Below the pieces are notes generated by a model, which was given only the letters and a program-made list of their open reading frames with translations, searched no databases and had not been told where the DNA came from. Both the position numbers and the translations under genes were made by a program. A stretch of 64,000 bases of DNA from positions 1,408,276 through 1,472,275 of the forward strand of contig VFFE01009205.1 in the NCBI GenBank assembly GCA_008921705.1, in the 5' to 3' direction. Below, in pieces: positions 1 to 11,533 of the stretch. Numbering within the stretch: the first letter of the stretch is position 1; every line of letters begins with the position of its first letter. This DNA comes from Burhinus oedicnemus (lineage: Eukaryota > Chordata > Aves > Charadriiformes > Burhinidae).

Positions 1-950
1 GGGGGGGGGGGAGACCGGGGGGCAACGGCAGCGGCCCGGCGGTGATCCATCGCCCCCCGAGGACCTTATTACCGGGTGCCGGCTATCGATCCCCCCGCCC
101 CTCGGAGCGCGGGAGGGGTTAATTGAAAGGAAACTTCGGGGGTCGCCGGTACCGCAGCGGAGCTGCGTTATTCCCCCCGCCCGGCGCTGGCGTGCGCATC
201 CCAGGGGTCAGGGTTTTTTGGGGGGGGACCGCTGTGCCGCCGAGCGGGGAGCGGGCTAGGGGCTGGCCCAGACCGCGGGGCTGCGCGGAGCGGGCGGCGG
301 GGCCGGGGGCATCCCCCGCTCCCGGGGGTTTGCACCGGGCGGGAGTTACCGACCGAGAAGCGAGGCGCGGCGGCGCACAGCCGGCGGGGAGCTCCGCGAC
401 GGGCGGGCTGCCGGCCCCGCCGCCTCCCCCCCCGCCGGGAGCTGCCGGCGGCTCCTCCGCCGGCCTCGCCCCGGGAGCTGCGGCTTCCCCGCGGCCTCCA
501 GAACTTGTAGCTTCATTTCCTCGGCAAAGCGCTGAAAATTGGCCCCGATCCGGGAGAGGTCCGGCCGCTCCGAGCGGCGCTGGCTGCCGGCGGGGGTTAG
601 CGGGGTAGGAAGGCGACCCCGGCCCCCTCCCGCCTGGCAGTCCGATGGGAAACCATCCCAAGGTGGTTGTTGTTGTTGGGGGGGGGCGGAGGGTGCTGCC
701 CCCCTCCCTTCCCCTCCTCTCATGCCAATTTACCATCGGCGATCGGTGCCCGCGGATGGCCGCGCTCATCCCCGCGCCGCGACCCCCCCGGCTGGAGGGG
801 GACAGCTCGGGCAGGCAGAGCTCACAGGCCGGTTCCCTCCTGCTTTTGTTCCCAGGCTCTTCCTTAACATCTCTGTCGGGGGGAGCGTGCCCACCCCCTT
901 ACAGTCCTGGAAATGGCATAATTACGGAGGTGGTGATTAAATAGCTTTTC
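1..950. promoter_or_regulatory. CpG island, candidate promoter region
   Basis: This is the most GC- and CpG-rich stretch in the window, with CpG dinucleotides every ten bases or so (about seven in the first 60 bases), against strong CpG depletion over the rest. It begins with a run of at least 11 Gs at the window edge and holds G-tracts near 217-226 and 677-690. In vertebrates such islands usually mark transcription start regions, often of developmental or housekeeping genes. Several overlapping open frames of 60-216 codons run through it on both strands. They are compositional (Pro/Gly/Ala/Arg-rich) and show no recognisable domain, so I do not call a gene. The direction of any transcript is undetermined; the island may continue to the left of the window. 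Confidence 0.8.
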
Positions 951-1290
951 TCGTTTTGGTGACAGACCCTACGGAGGGGGAGGGTGCGCGGAGCTAGGAA
1001 GCAAGAGTTAAAATGAAGTTAAAGTACAAACAGAGGCACATAGCTGACATGCTTCAAGTTTAGACAGTACAAGATATGCAAATGTGCAGGGCTGCGCAGT
1101 ATTGACATTTTGAGGTCATAGTGATAGGAATGTATTATTTATAGGATTGGGTTGCACTAGGCCGATAAACTACATTTTAAATCCTAGGCGTTTGTAAGTG
1201 ATAAGATTTATATATATGTTTACACTATATATATGTGTGTATACACACATTTTATATAGGTGTTTTAATATTTCACGATTAATATTCTTC
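951..1290. other. AT-rich spacer with octamer and palindrome
   Basis: The spacer lies between two GC-rich blocks and has no coding potential. It contains a perfect POU-type octamer ATGCAAAT at 1076-1083 and an alternating pyrimidine/purine stretch (TA/TG repeats) at about 1208-1258. Within that stretch is the perfect 18-base palindrome ATGTGTGTATACACACAT at 1233-1250. The octamer is close enough to the CpG island to be a proximal regulatory site, but a single 8-mer is weak evidence. Confidence 0.5.
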
Positions 1291-1600
1291 CTGGCAGGCA
1301 GCGCATTCCGGTGGGGAGACTCCTCGCCTGGCGCACGCCTGCAGCCTCCCCGGGCCACTGGGAGCGACGGCTGCAGCGGAGCCGGCCCTGGCCCTCCAGG
1401 GAGGCCGGGAAGGGACCCACGGAGTTTGCGGCAGCGTTGCGATCTCTGCTTTCTTCCCCCCACGTCCCCTTCCTTTCCCCCTACGTCCTCTCTGGCCACA
1501 GCTCGCCCTGGAAATGGCGTTGGCCTCCTCGCAGCTCTGTCTTTCTGCCAGGAGCCGTTCCCCTTCTTTCGCTCCGACAGGCTCCTGAAACGAGGGGAAA
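1291..1600. promoter_or_regulatory. GC-rich block downstream of CpG island
   Basis: A second GC- and CpG-enriched block, densest at 1300-1440, follows the AT-rich spacer. It may be an outlying part of the same promoter region or an untranslated first exon. Frames of 109-140 codons cross it on both strands without recognisable protein sequence. I cannot define exon boundaries. Confidence 0.45.
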
Positions 1601-1705
1601 CTCTGTGGGTGGGTGGTTAGAAAACGGATTGTTTCTCATGTAAATTTTACCCAGTCTCTCTGCACTTTGTATCCCTGCTTTTTCCTTAGCCAATTCTTGC
1701 TGAGG

Positions 1706-2270
<565 letters not shown>

Positions 2271-2293
2271 TTTTTTGTTTTTTTTTTTTTTTT
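2271..2293. repeat. Poly-T tract
   Basis: A 23-base run of T broken once by a G at 2277. It could be the A-tail of an old minus-strand retroposed copy, but no recognisable element lies to its right, so it is listed only as a homopolymer. Confidence 0.9.
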
Positions 2294-2365
2294 AGAAATC
2301 ACTCCCGCAGCTTGACAGCCTCTCTGGAGCCCCGGCCAGGCCTGCCAGAGACGGCGCAGGGAGGC

Positions 2366-2386
2366 CTCCCTCTCCCTCTCCCTCTC
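2366..2386. repeat. (TCCCTC)n short tandem repeat
   Basis: About three and a half copies of a six-base pyrimidine unit, directly before the AT-rich homeodomain-motif segment. It is pyrimidine-only on the plus strand, unlike the purine-only arrays around it. Confidence 0.8.
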
Positions 2387-2394
2387 TGTTGGCT

Positions 2395-2525
2395 GCTCTT
2401 TTCCTGTCTAATCAATTATCTCCCTAGCTAGTCCTTCTCAAAGGTGAGAGCTCATTATGCATATTCATAAATCACAGCTCCCAGACCTGACACTGATTGA
2501 TGTAATCATCTCCTGCTCGCTCCCT
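2395..2525. promoter_or_regulatory. Candidate conserved enhancer segment, homeodomain motifs
   Basis: Between simple repeats and GC-rich sequence sits about 130 bases rich in homeodomain-type motifs. These are TAATCAATTA (2409-2418), ATTATGCATATTCAT (2453-2467, octamer-like) and TGATTGATGTAATCA (2494-2508). The last has the TGATTGAT core bound by PBX/HOX-type dimers. Such motif clusters are typical of deeply conserved developmental enhancers. Conservation cannot be seen from one sequence, so this is inference from motif density and position. Confidence 0.35.
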
Positions 2526-2558
2526 GTCTGCGCCGGGCCGGCCGGAGGAAGCGCCGGC

Positions 2559-2595
2559 GAGGAGGAGGAGGAGGAGGAGGAGGAGGAGGAGGAGG
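2559..2595. repeat. (GAG)n trinucleotide repeat
   Basis: About 12 copies of GAG/GGA within GC-rich sequence. Translated it gives poly-Glu or, antisense, poly-Ser/Leu. No surrounding frame suggests a real acidic tract in a protein. Confidence 0.95.
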
Positions 2596-2722
2596 TGGCA
2601 GCAGGAGAAAGAGACTTCCAACTTGTCAGCCCCACTTCTGCTGGGAGCGCCTCGGCGGGCGGAGCGGGTCGTGTCAGGCTTCCCATTCACCGCGGCCAAA
2701 GTGCCCATCACAGCCCGGGGAC

Positions 2723-2773
2723 AGGAGAGGAGAGGAGAGGAGAGGAGAGGAGAGGAGAGGAGAGGAGAGGAGG
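2723..2773. repeat. (AGGAG)n pentanucleotide microsatellite
   Basis: Ten or so near-perfect copies of the AGGAG/GGAGA unit, purine-only on the plus strand, about 130 bases after the GAG array. Confidence 0.95.
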
Positions 2774-3719
2774 AAGCCCTGTGAGCTGAGAAATACCCGT
2801 GAGCCCCCTCCAGCACAGCTAACGGTTACGTGGACAAAATTACAGGAGTAAGGAAAAGCCCCCTCCAACACAGTTTTCACCATCAGGCATCAGACCACGC
2901 GTTAAAATACTCCCCCCGATCTTTCGTGTTAGCTAACGTGCTTACTTTTATTTTCCTTAGATAGTTAAAGCTGGTTTATCCCCATGAGAACAGATGTATT
3001 CTGGTATGGATTCTGATCGTATTTAGATACAGCAAATATCTTTAACACTATACCTGCAGCTGTTCTCAATAGCTATACTGTAAAAAAAAAATAAAAGGAA
3101 AAAAGTTGTGAATGATATAAGTTACTGCTGCAAGGGTTTGAGGGCAAAAGGGCTCCTCCAGCCCAGCCTACCAGCTTTCCAGCTAGGAACGTGTATCTCA
3201 GCTGTGATTTGTTTCCGAAAGCGTGTTTCAGCATGGCAGCGTTCAAGATGCTGTTCAGATTATGTGGTTTACCTGTATGGTTAATATTTACACTTTGAAA
3301 ATACCTCTTTTTATCACTTTGATCAGAATGATCAGTGTTACTAAAGCAGTAATACAAAAATATATGCCCTGGAAATCATAACAAGATACAAATCAAAGGG
3401 AGTCCTAATCAAGTACTTTTGAGAGTGTTATCTTCCTTGTTAACAAATGGTAATAAGAAAATTAAGGCTTATAGCTTGCTTGCGTTTTATCTAAGAAAAC
3501 CAATAAAGATATCAGATGTTCTTTGTTTTATATGTTTGAATGTAAAGCGGAATAATGAAGAACACGTACCTTCTAAGGTTTCATTTGCTTTATGGGTATT
3601 AACCCTTCAGGATGTCAGAGCCGTTCTGAATTTGCAGAATGAGGATGAGACTGTGCTGCCACCCGGGGTTTTGAGGTCCATTTTTGCTGCAGTCCAGACA
3701 ACATCTTTTTTTATTAAAT
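2774..3719. other. Unique AT-rich non-coding stretch
   Basis: No exon or repeat is recognised. A short A run lies at about 3080-3091. The two open frames (94 codons minus at 3073-3357 and 100 codons plus at 3419-3721) have AT-driven composition and no family resemblance. Confidence 0.6.
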
Positions 3720-4850
3720 GATGAAATTGGAACAAAGCAACAATGGCTGCTTGCTAACTATGCATGTCCAACAGGCCTCTTTACTATTCAGCAAATGGAA
3801 GATATTAAACAACATTTTGCTTAAAGGTACACTGAGGCCATTTCCATTAGGACATGGTGTCATTCATTTATTCACATGTTAAGTGGATGTCCTTGTGGCT
3901 AATGAGTAATAATCAACAGTGACTCCACTTTATTCCTTTGCTCCCAGCAATGTTAAATACTCTGATGGAGTCTCTTTGCTGACACACTAGAGAATATGGT
4001 TAAAAAGTGCTAAAGGACATTTTCAGCGTAGAGCAGCCGTGTACATGCATGCTGGAAATAGCACTTTTATTACAGTCTATTCTATTAGGTTTTGTTCCTG
4101 TTTAAGGCACGGTGTGTGGAAACCGCTGATGTTTATTTGAAGGTAGTTTATGCCTTAAAAGCTGAGAGCTCTCTCGGTTTGAGACTCAATTTAGTTATTG
4201 CTGGGAGATGAGGTCTTGTCCAGTCAGTTTATTAAAAAAAAAAAAATCAAACCACACTTTACGGTACCTTCTCAGAGAAATGTTTAGTGGTGGAATGATT
4301 TAGGACAAAACCTTTCCTGCAAAAAATCTACTTTGACATTTATTTTATAAAATAAACTAACTCTCCTACCAGCTAATTAATCCTTTTTATTACATCAACC
4401 TCAGCAGCAAAGTAGGCTAATAAACTATATTAATATATATTTTTTCCTTTCCATGATTGCTTACACTGGAGTCTGCAGCTTGGTTTTCTCCTGTGTCAAT
4501 TCCTAAAGTTTGAAAGGTATAAATGAATCATTCTTGGTCATGATTAAGCTTAAGTTAGAAATAAAATATGTCAATCAATCTGGTTGGAAATGTTCCTGCT
4601 GTCTAAGTTGGTTATGCAAAACACTCTAAGGTGTGTAGGCATGCTCAATTAGGTCAAGGGATCTGATGGCACTCCTAGCCATAAATGTGTGTCACTTGGA
4701 TTCCTCATTATTTTTAGCAGTGGTGAAAATACATGTCAGTAGGCCAGCTAGCCAGGCTAGAATAAAATTACTTACCGAGCATGCATAAAACTGAGGTTTT
4801 AATACATTAATACTATACTTATTTTCAAGCAAAACAGTGAGAGGAAAATA
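3720..4850. other. Candidate conserved non-coding block
   Basis: This stretch of over 1.1 kb has no open frame of 60 codons on either strand, no interspersed repeat and only one short A run (about 4234-4246). It is rich in TAAT-, TTTATTA- and CAATCAATC-type words. Long frame-free, repeat-free AT-rich blocks near a CpG island are typical of conserved developmental non-coding DNA. Only cross-species alignment could confirm it. Confidence 0.3.
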
Positions 4851-4851
4851 T

Positions 4852-4876
4852 GTCTCTCTCTCTCTCTCTCTGTCTC
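4852..4876. repeat. (TC)n dinucleotide repeat
   Basis: About 11 TC dinucleotides with one interruption (TG) near the right end. Confidence 0.9.
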
Positions 4877-6545
4877 AAATATATGAATCACTCTGTTGAA
4901 TTTCTCAGCCATCATTAGTATAATTCACACTGGAGTATGCAATACTCAAGATACCTTAGCAGTAAAATTTAAGTACCTAAAACATAAATGTAATGTGAAA
5001 TTAGATATAAGGAGTAAAACATTGATTTGCTCTGTTACAGTCTAACTTGCTTCCAAGAGACGTGAAGTGCAAGCTTCACTAGGAGATTAGACCAGCCCCA
5101 TTCCAAAATCATTTAACGAAAGAGGACATTCCAGATGGCCACAGAAGAACGGCGCTACTGCCGGTGTTCTCAGATGGAGACTTCCGTAAGCGATTCCTAC
5201 AAAAGACAATGTCAGAAATTTGTGCTTAATAGACAGGTTTCCTCCGGTGCACTGAAACATGGTCTGATACTAACAGAAATGTTTCCATGTAATTCCAGGA
5301 AAAAAAAAAAATGCCAGGAAAAGCAAGTTTTAGTCCTCATGGCTGCCCTTCTGGCATCTGGTGGCATCGCCGAATCGGCTGAGTGACCAGGGTTAAATCC
5401 TCTGGTTTTAAACTTTCCATGCTGGTACTTGGAACCACACCGAGACCTGGGGCTTGGGCACAACAAATGGAATGAGAAACCAGCTAAAACCAGCACAACA
5501 CTCCAGCCTATTTTTGTTATGAGAAAAACCAACAAACCTAAATGCAGGAAACAGGCAAACTAAAAGAAAAACGTTGCTTCCAAGAATCAGAGGCAGGACT
5601 AGTACTGCAGGTAAGGCTGGTGCTTCTTAAACGCGATTCTTAAACGTGGTGTTACAGACGGCGGTGTCCCTTTAAGGACGGCAATCACACAGCTAATATT
5701 TTCTTTACTGCCAATAAAAAGCAATTAAATCTCATGAATTAATATATTCACTTTGGGAAGAATTCTCATTCTTTTCTTTGGCTATCAAAATGGAGCCATC
5801 ATCAGTCAGTTAGTTAAATAGGAGAATCCGGAGAGTAAGTAAATGGAAGAGCTTTCAAATGCGGGGCTGAAAATGCCCAATGAATGTGTAGGGGGCTTCA
5901 ATAAAAAGATTTTGACTTGTGTTTTCACCCCTTTCCCAGTTTGCTCATTGTTTACTGACACTGCTATGGACACAGTATTCAGTCCCTGCCCGCCCCAGCC
6001 CTGGGATGTAAAAATGTCATCTCTATTGTGCTGCCGGGCTCGCTTTGATGCTGCCGCAGCCCTTTGTGTGCCCTTCTCAATCCCTTTATAAGGCTGTCCT
6101 GATTGTCCATACTGAACATTGCCACAAAAGCTCGTCTTATTGAGAAAATAAAAAAAGTCAGAGAGGGGCCAAATGACGAGAGATTGGGCCTTTGCTGTAA
6201 AAGACCTACTATTCACACTCAGCGGTCATTTTTTCACCAAGGAATTACAAAGTTGGGACAGCGGCCACACCAGCAAAGCCATTTTAGACACTGTCATCTT
6301 AAGTCTTATTTATAATTACAATTATTGTTTTTTTCTTAAAGATCACGTACTAGTGAGGGCAAACATTAAATCCTACAAGCAGTTGTGGAGGGTATTTTCG
6401 CCTTTCCGAAGGAAAACCACTGCATAGCTCTCATGTGCGTGTTTCATGTGGGAAGTCTGGACAAACAGATTGTATGGCAACTCAACGATATATATACTAA
6501 GAGAAGGGCTTGTTGTGGTAGTAAAATAAGCCAGAAACAGACTCT
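4877..6545. other. Unique non-coding stretch
   Basis: No gene is supported. The ten-base word TTCTTAAACG occurs twice with a 13-base period (5624-5633 and 5637-5646). About 6060-6330 is a relatively repeat-free block around CCTTTATAAGG and could be regulatory. Frames of 60-136 codons overlap on both strands and match nothing I recognise. Confidence 0.55.
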
Positions 6546-6549
6546 ATCT

Positions 6550-6795
6550 CCTCCTGCTACGTAGAAGCACGCATATTTGCAACCGAGAACCTGAGAACGA
6601 GGGTTTAAATTGTCGGTCTGGAAAACCTCTACCAGTTGTTCTTGCCCCTAACACTATCCTAACTTGTACCGAGTGTCCGTGGGCAGGACGGAGACAAAGG
6701 CGGGATAAGGTCTTATTCTTTGGGAATGGGCTATCGGAATGGGAGGACGGTGATTTCATGGCTTTTGTTACCGAGGTTAGGGACCGAATTCTCTC
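6550..6795. promoter_or_regulatory. Small CpG-enriched patch
   Basis: About a dozen CpGs occur in some 250 bases, against roughly one per 100 bases in neighbouring AT-rich DNA. The patch is too small and not GC-rich enough for a classical CpG island. It may be an enhancer kept unmethylated or an isolated exon, but no frame supports an exon. Confidence 0.35.
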
Positions 6796-7164
6796 ACTGA
6801 ATTAGAATGGTAACAAGTGGGACTGGGGATCTCTGGGGCTTTTGTAGTGCACTCATCTGAGAGATTGCGCTTTTCTCAGCCCTTCAGATTTATTTTGCCA
6901 AAGTTACAGGGCAATTATGGAAATGCACCCTTTGAAGCTGGGCCGATTTCTCTTTATTTTCTCCTCCCCCCCCACCCCAAAGCAAAGCCTCCCTCTCCTC
7001 CTTTCTTCAGCAAGTCAGCAGTGATTAGGCAGCGGGGTTTCGAGTGGCCATTCAAATATTCTTTTGAATAGTGCGAGAAAATTTTTAAAAATATATGTTA
7101 AGAAAACAGACTTTGAAGATTTTTGGGAAGGAAGTGTAAAATAACAGCAAGGTAATGATATCCT
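6796..7164. other. Unique non-coding stretch
   Basis: No gene is supported. A C-rich tract (about 6962-6975) and a short inverted repeat, ATTCAAA/TTTGAAT with a six-base loop near 7050-7069, are the only local structures seen. Confidence 0.55.
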
Positions 7165-7400
7165 AGAAAAGGCTCCGTGTGTGCGAGGTGCTGGAACATG
7201 AAATGTTTCCCATGAAAAGAGGCTCAGTGTGCCGGGACTGGGGCAGGCCGGTGGCACGTGGGGTGTTTTGCCAAGTGACCGCCTGGGTGCTGCCGGTGCC
7301 TCACCACGCCAGCGTGGTCGACAACTCTGCAGAAACACTTTGCTTCTCGTCCCTCACATCTCCCTAACGAGAGGCCCACAACCAACAGAACTCTACTTTC
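7165..7400. promoter_or_regulatory. Second small CpG-enriched patch with E-box
   Basis: CpG density is raised over about 230 bases. A perfect CACGTG E-box lies at 7255-7260, and GCCGG occurs more than once. Frames of 62-140 codons cross it on both strands without a recognisable domain. It is separated from the patch at 6550-6795 by less than 400 bases, so both may belong to one regulatory region. Confidence 0.35.
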
Positions 7401-7685
7401 GCACCTTTGTACATTATTTATCATGGGAGTTTGGAATCTCGGTGCTGCATGTGAACGAAGACGACACAGTTTTTACTTTACTTGATACACTAACGTTAAG
7501 GAAACATGTCTCAAACCAGACAGTGAGACCTGGAGCTAGGCAGGCTGTGACCAGGACTGCTTTTTGCCCAGAAACTCAGTTCTGTGTGTCTCTCTTCACT
7601 CTATACTCCGTTTCTTTATTTGTATTGGATGACTTTGCTCTTTTAAGATAACTTGGTGTTTTTCTGGGACATTTAACAAATGCTA

Positions 7686-7780
7686 TGGGCCAAATTCAGA
7701 CTTGATGTAAGAGGGAGGAGGTACTATTTGTGTCCCTGAAAGTTATGTATACTTACACAGGGCCTGAGCTTGGCCTGAAA
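7686..7780. repeat. Possible old inverted-repeat (MITE-like) relic
   Basis: The left end reads GGGCCAAATTCAG and the right end contains the approximate complement (GAGCTTGGCCTGAA). The style GGGCCAAATTC...GTGTAA with mirrored ends is familiar from old non-autonomous DNA-transposon-like repeats of reptiles and birds. The copy is degenerate, and I cannot assign a family name from memory with confidence. Confidence 0.35.
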
Positions 7781-10700
7781 TGTGGATCTTCCATCATCAG
7801 CAAAACGTGGTGGGAATATTAGAGTTTCTTGGCTGAGTTTTGTAACTGAGGTGCAGATATCTTTTTTGCTTTCTGTGGAGTTTATGAGGGATCCTAGGAC
7901 CACATCTACAGCAGCATGGAGCATAAGAGATTTGTGTTTTCTGGACGTTAGGGCTTACAAATTTTGCAGCAGAAAGTTCCTTGTAATCATGAATCTATTC
8001 AAAAGCATGAAAATCCAGCTCAGACCTCTACAGAGGTATGCTTACAATAAATTGATACTAATATTTTTCATGATGGATGCAGAAGGTTGAAGGCTGCATC
8101 TGTAGCATTCAGCACTGCGTACAGAGGTCTCGGCAAAGAAGTTTCATGTGAGTTGGGCTCAGTGGAGTTGGTTGCAGTAGGTACCATGGGAGGACCACCA
8201 CCTCTCCAGTCCTCTCCCCTAGCTCTCTTTCACACATCTAAATTTCTTCGCCAGCCTCACACAAGTACTGAAGATTCCTTCCTATTCCTCTGCACCTTCC
8301 CCCAATCTGGGATCATCTTGATTTTTTCTGGAACTCATCCAATTATTGGGATGAATTCCAAATCTTCCCAAACTGGAGCCATTGTTCAAAAGCCCTCCAG
8401 GAGCTTTGGGATATCTGATTCATTTCAGCGTGCAGCTGGGTATGGTGTGCTCTCTTTTTGTTTGTAATGAAGAGAGGAGGCCTTGTGGGATACAGATCTA
8501 CGTTCAGGTTTGGGTACAAAACCTTCACATGAGTTAAGGCTCTAATATGCTGGTCTACTCCAAGAACATTTCAATCTTAAAAACTTAAAAGTCAAGTTAA
8601 GAAAAGACAAGCTTGCTAATAATATTAAGAAGCCGTCCCAATTGCAAACATAACAGAGTGGGGAGTTGACTCCTGAAAAATGGTAGTATTCGTACTGTTG
8701 GTACCTTCTGATGTAACCCTAGGAAACATGCAATGGCAAACAACCGTGCCTTGCTAGGGAAATCATTTAGGGAAATTAATGCAATCCTTCTGTTTCTGCC
8801 TTTGACAATTTCTATTTATTTATATAGTTTAAATTCTACAGAAAACCCAAACAGCACACTTATGTTTTGAGCCTCAAGCTTGTCATAGATGCTGCAAAGG
8901 GTCAGCTGGCAGCCTACAAGCCAGATACCACCCTCGAGTACACAGGCTGAGCTTGCCTAGCTCATGGCCTTTTTCTTGGGGGAGATGGAGAACAGTTGTC
9001 TGGGCAGCACAACCTGCCTTTCTAGCTCTCTATCCTTGCTGCCCTGCACAGCCAGGCACCCGGAATCCCAAGTCTGCACAGTTCCTGTGGGAGGAGACAC
9101 GTCTGGGACTACCTTCAGGTACCTCCAAGATGACTTGGACCCTTGTCCCACAGTAGGGACAGTTTCACATGCCTTTGTTGTAGCTTGTAGCTGTAACTGC
9201 CATGTGCATCTCCCCTGAGAAGCACCACGGTGTGACGTAGTGCATGGGCTCCTCAGAGAGTCCAGCTTTCTACTGCTTTAGGCTTTAAACACCAATAATT
9301 AAAAAGACTTTGAATCATTCTTGCTAATGTGCCTTGCCAAGCACAGGATTTGCCAGCTTCCCCAGGTGAGGGCCCTTGAGCAGTCGTGCTTCTCCTCTCC
9401 GGCAGCTCCAGCCTGCAGGTGGTTTTGGGGGCGTGTTGTAGTAATCTGGCCTTAAGGCCACAGACACATAGATCACCATGACGAAGTCTCTGCCTGGAGG
9501 TAAAGGTCACCGATTTTGAATACTTTAGATATTTGGTAAGCCACTTTTGAAGACTGTAAAGAAAAGAGGTTTCCATGTTTGGTGCTGTCAAAAATGACCC
9601 TCAGGATCCAATGCTTCTCTGCGTGCTTGGGTCAAAGCCCACCAATAGGTAGGGCAGTCATCAGCAGGGTGAGATCTTCCAGATGCCTTGTCTTACAGGG
9701 AATAATTCTGGCTCATCTGGCTTAAGTTTTAACCCCTGAGCCTTACATTTGCTCTGCGCAGGTCAGAGTTGTGACAGTCAGTGTCTTGAAGGTTTAGAAA
9801 TAGAGGCATGGACATTATAACCTATAACGATAAGCTCATTTACGGTACATGAGATGATGTGTCCCTACTACCTCTACAAATAGACTTTAGATACGGGTGC
9901 CTACTATTTGATTGTCAGTGGGAAGTATATATCTCAGAAGGTTCTGACCTGGTTATCTTCTAACCCTGAGCAATTAATCACCAGTATCTAATAGAGAGTA
10001 GCAGTGCATGGGAGCTTTTGGTGTCCAGCCTTTTCAAAACAATGCTTTCACCTTTTCTACAACTATCAGACCTATTCCTTCCCTCAACGTGGGACCACTG
10101 CTTTTCTTTGGAAGAACTGTCACAAAATTAACCTTCCTCTGTAAGGGGAACTCACCAATTCCAGTCTCTTTAAAAAACAACAACAAAATAGCCCCAGAAC
10201 ACCCGAAACAGAGCAGCCTGTGCAGGAAAGCCACCAAACACCAAGGGCTCAGGTATCAGCCATGCTGCACACAGGAGCAGAGGGGAACAGAAAGGGTCCC
10301 CGTTCCCCTTCCACGGGGGTTACCTGTGTTTCTAGTGCCTGTGTCTGCAGGAACAGGCTGGGAGAGGACTGAAAACTGCTGCTCTTTCACGCTGGCAGGG
10401 AGGGCTGGGGACTTTCCCCACCGTTCCGGCTGTAAGCAAGAGGAATGGCTTTGTCTGCAGCAGGCTGTGCAAGTTGGAGTAAGGTAGTGAAGAATCAGGC
10501 CCCATCGATTCTTTGTAGTACTGGAGCTTTGTTTTGAAGTGCAATAAAAATACAGGTGGTGGAGGAGATAATGCACGCTACCGTTCCTTTGGGACACTCG
10601 CGGAGATGGTAAGGAATTCCAAAATATGGAGCGTGGGGTTTTTTCTAGCATTGATCACAAACATTAGTTCAAGAAAACACCCAGAAGTAGTAAATATGCA

Positions 10701-11481
10701 AATTTGTTATGAAAGAAGAACCTACAAGTACCCGCTATGTTAGAGAATTTGTTTAAGGATATTTGATCCTCATGCAGATCTTATCAGATTACAGTTGTAA
10801 TTTGCGCGTTCATTTTTTTTTTTAAAAAAGAAGAAGGTTCCCTTTTAAAAATCTTTTTTTTCTCTTGTGCTCCAATACTTCTACTGGAGCTATCTCCCTT
10901 CTGCTAAGATACAAGAAGTCTGTTTACAGTGTAATATAAATCTGGGTTGGAGAATACCAATTTCCTATAAATTAGATGGCAGAGCACTGTTCCGCTATTT
11001 TGTTGTCTAAATTATATGGAAATTGGTCTTATGCAAGGAGTAAGTCCTCACAGAACAGGGCCCTTAGGCTTTTGGTTTAATTATCATAAGCTTCCATTTA
11101 ATTAAACTTATTAAATGGTTTGGTGCAAGAGCAGACTATCGTTTTGCAAAAGCTTTCTGGAAGAGAAAAATATTTATGCCCGAGCTGCTTGGGAAGGAAA
11201 TAAAACTTTCCTTCAGAGATGTTTCCCCAGATGTAAGAGGGAGGGTCACCTGGGCCATCATCCCAAGCACCTTCAAACTCTGTACTCAGAGGTATTTCTA
11301 CCTGTTCCTTGCTACAGGGCCAATGACTAAGCTGAGTTTTTCCCATGACTGGTATTTCAGTTTGCGGGCTAGAAATTATAGGATAATGCTGGTATAAGAA
11401 GCAGCAGGTGTAAATGAACCATGAGCACCTGGAAACTGAAATAAGGTCCTAAGCCATCAGAATAGGGAGGTTCTGTGACAG
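7781..11481. other. Unique non-coding stretch
   Basis: No gene, RNA gene or dated repeat is recognised across about 3.7 kb. The longest frames are 159 codons on the plus strand (10008-10487) and 131 codons on the minus strand (10256-10651). They overlap one another and show no domain, signal peptide or family motif. A T-rich/A-rich junction lies at about 10811-10834. Confidence 0.6.
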
Positions 11482-11533
11482 CAAAAAAACCCCAAACCAA
11501 CCAATCAACCAACCCACCCTAACCCCCAAAACA
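11482..11533. repeat. A/C-rich low-complexity tract (CCAA-type)
   Basis: About 50 bases nearly free of G, built from CCAA/CAACC/ACCC-like units. It is a low-complexity tract, not a regular microsatellite. Confidence 0.8.

Noticed and set aside
119..769. 216-codon minus-strand frame (and overlapping plus-strand frames) in the CpG island
   Set aside because: Composition is dictated by GC-rich DNA (Pro/Gly/Ala/Arg runs); frames exist on both strands at once and no domain is recognisable.
2457..2883. Frames with poly-Glu or poly-Ser/Leu
   Set aside because: They are translations of the (GAG)n and (AGGAG)n arrays.
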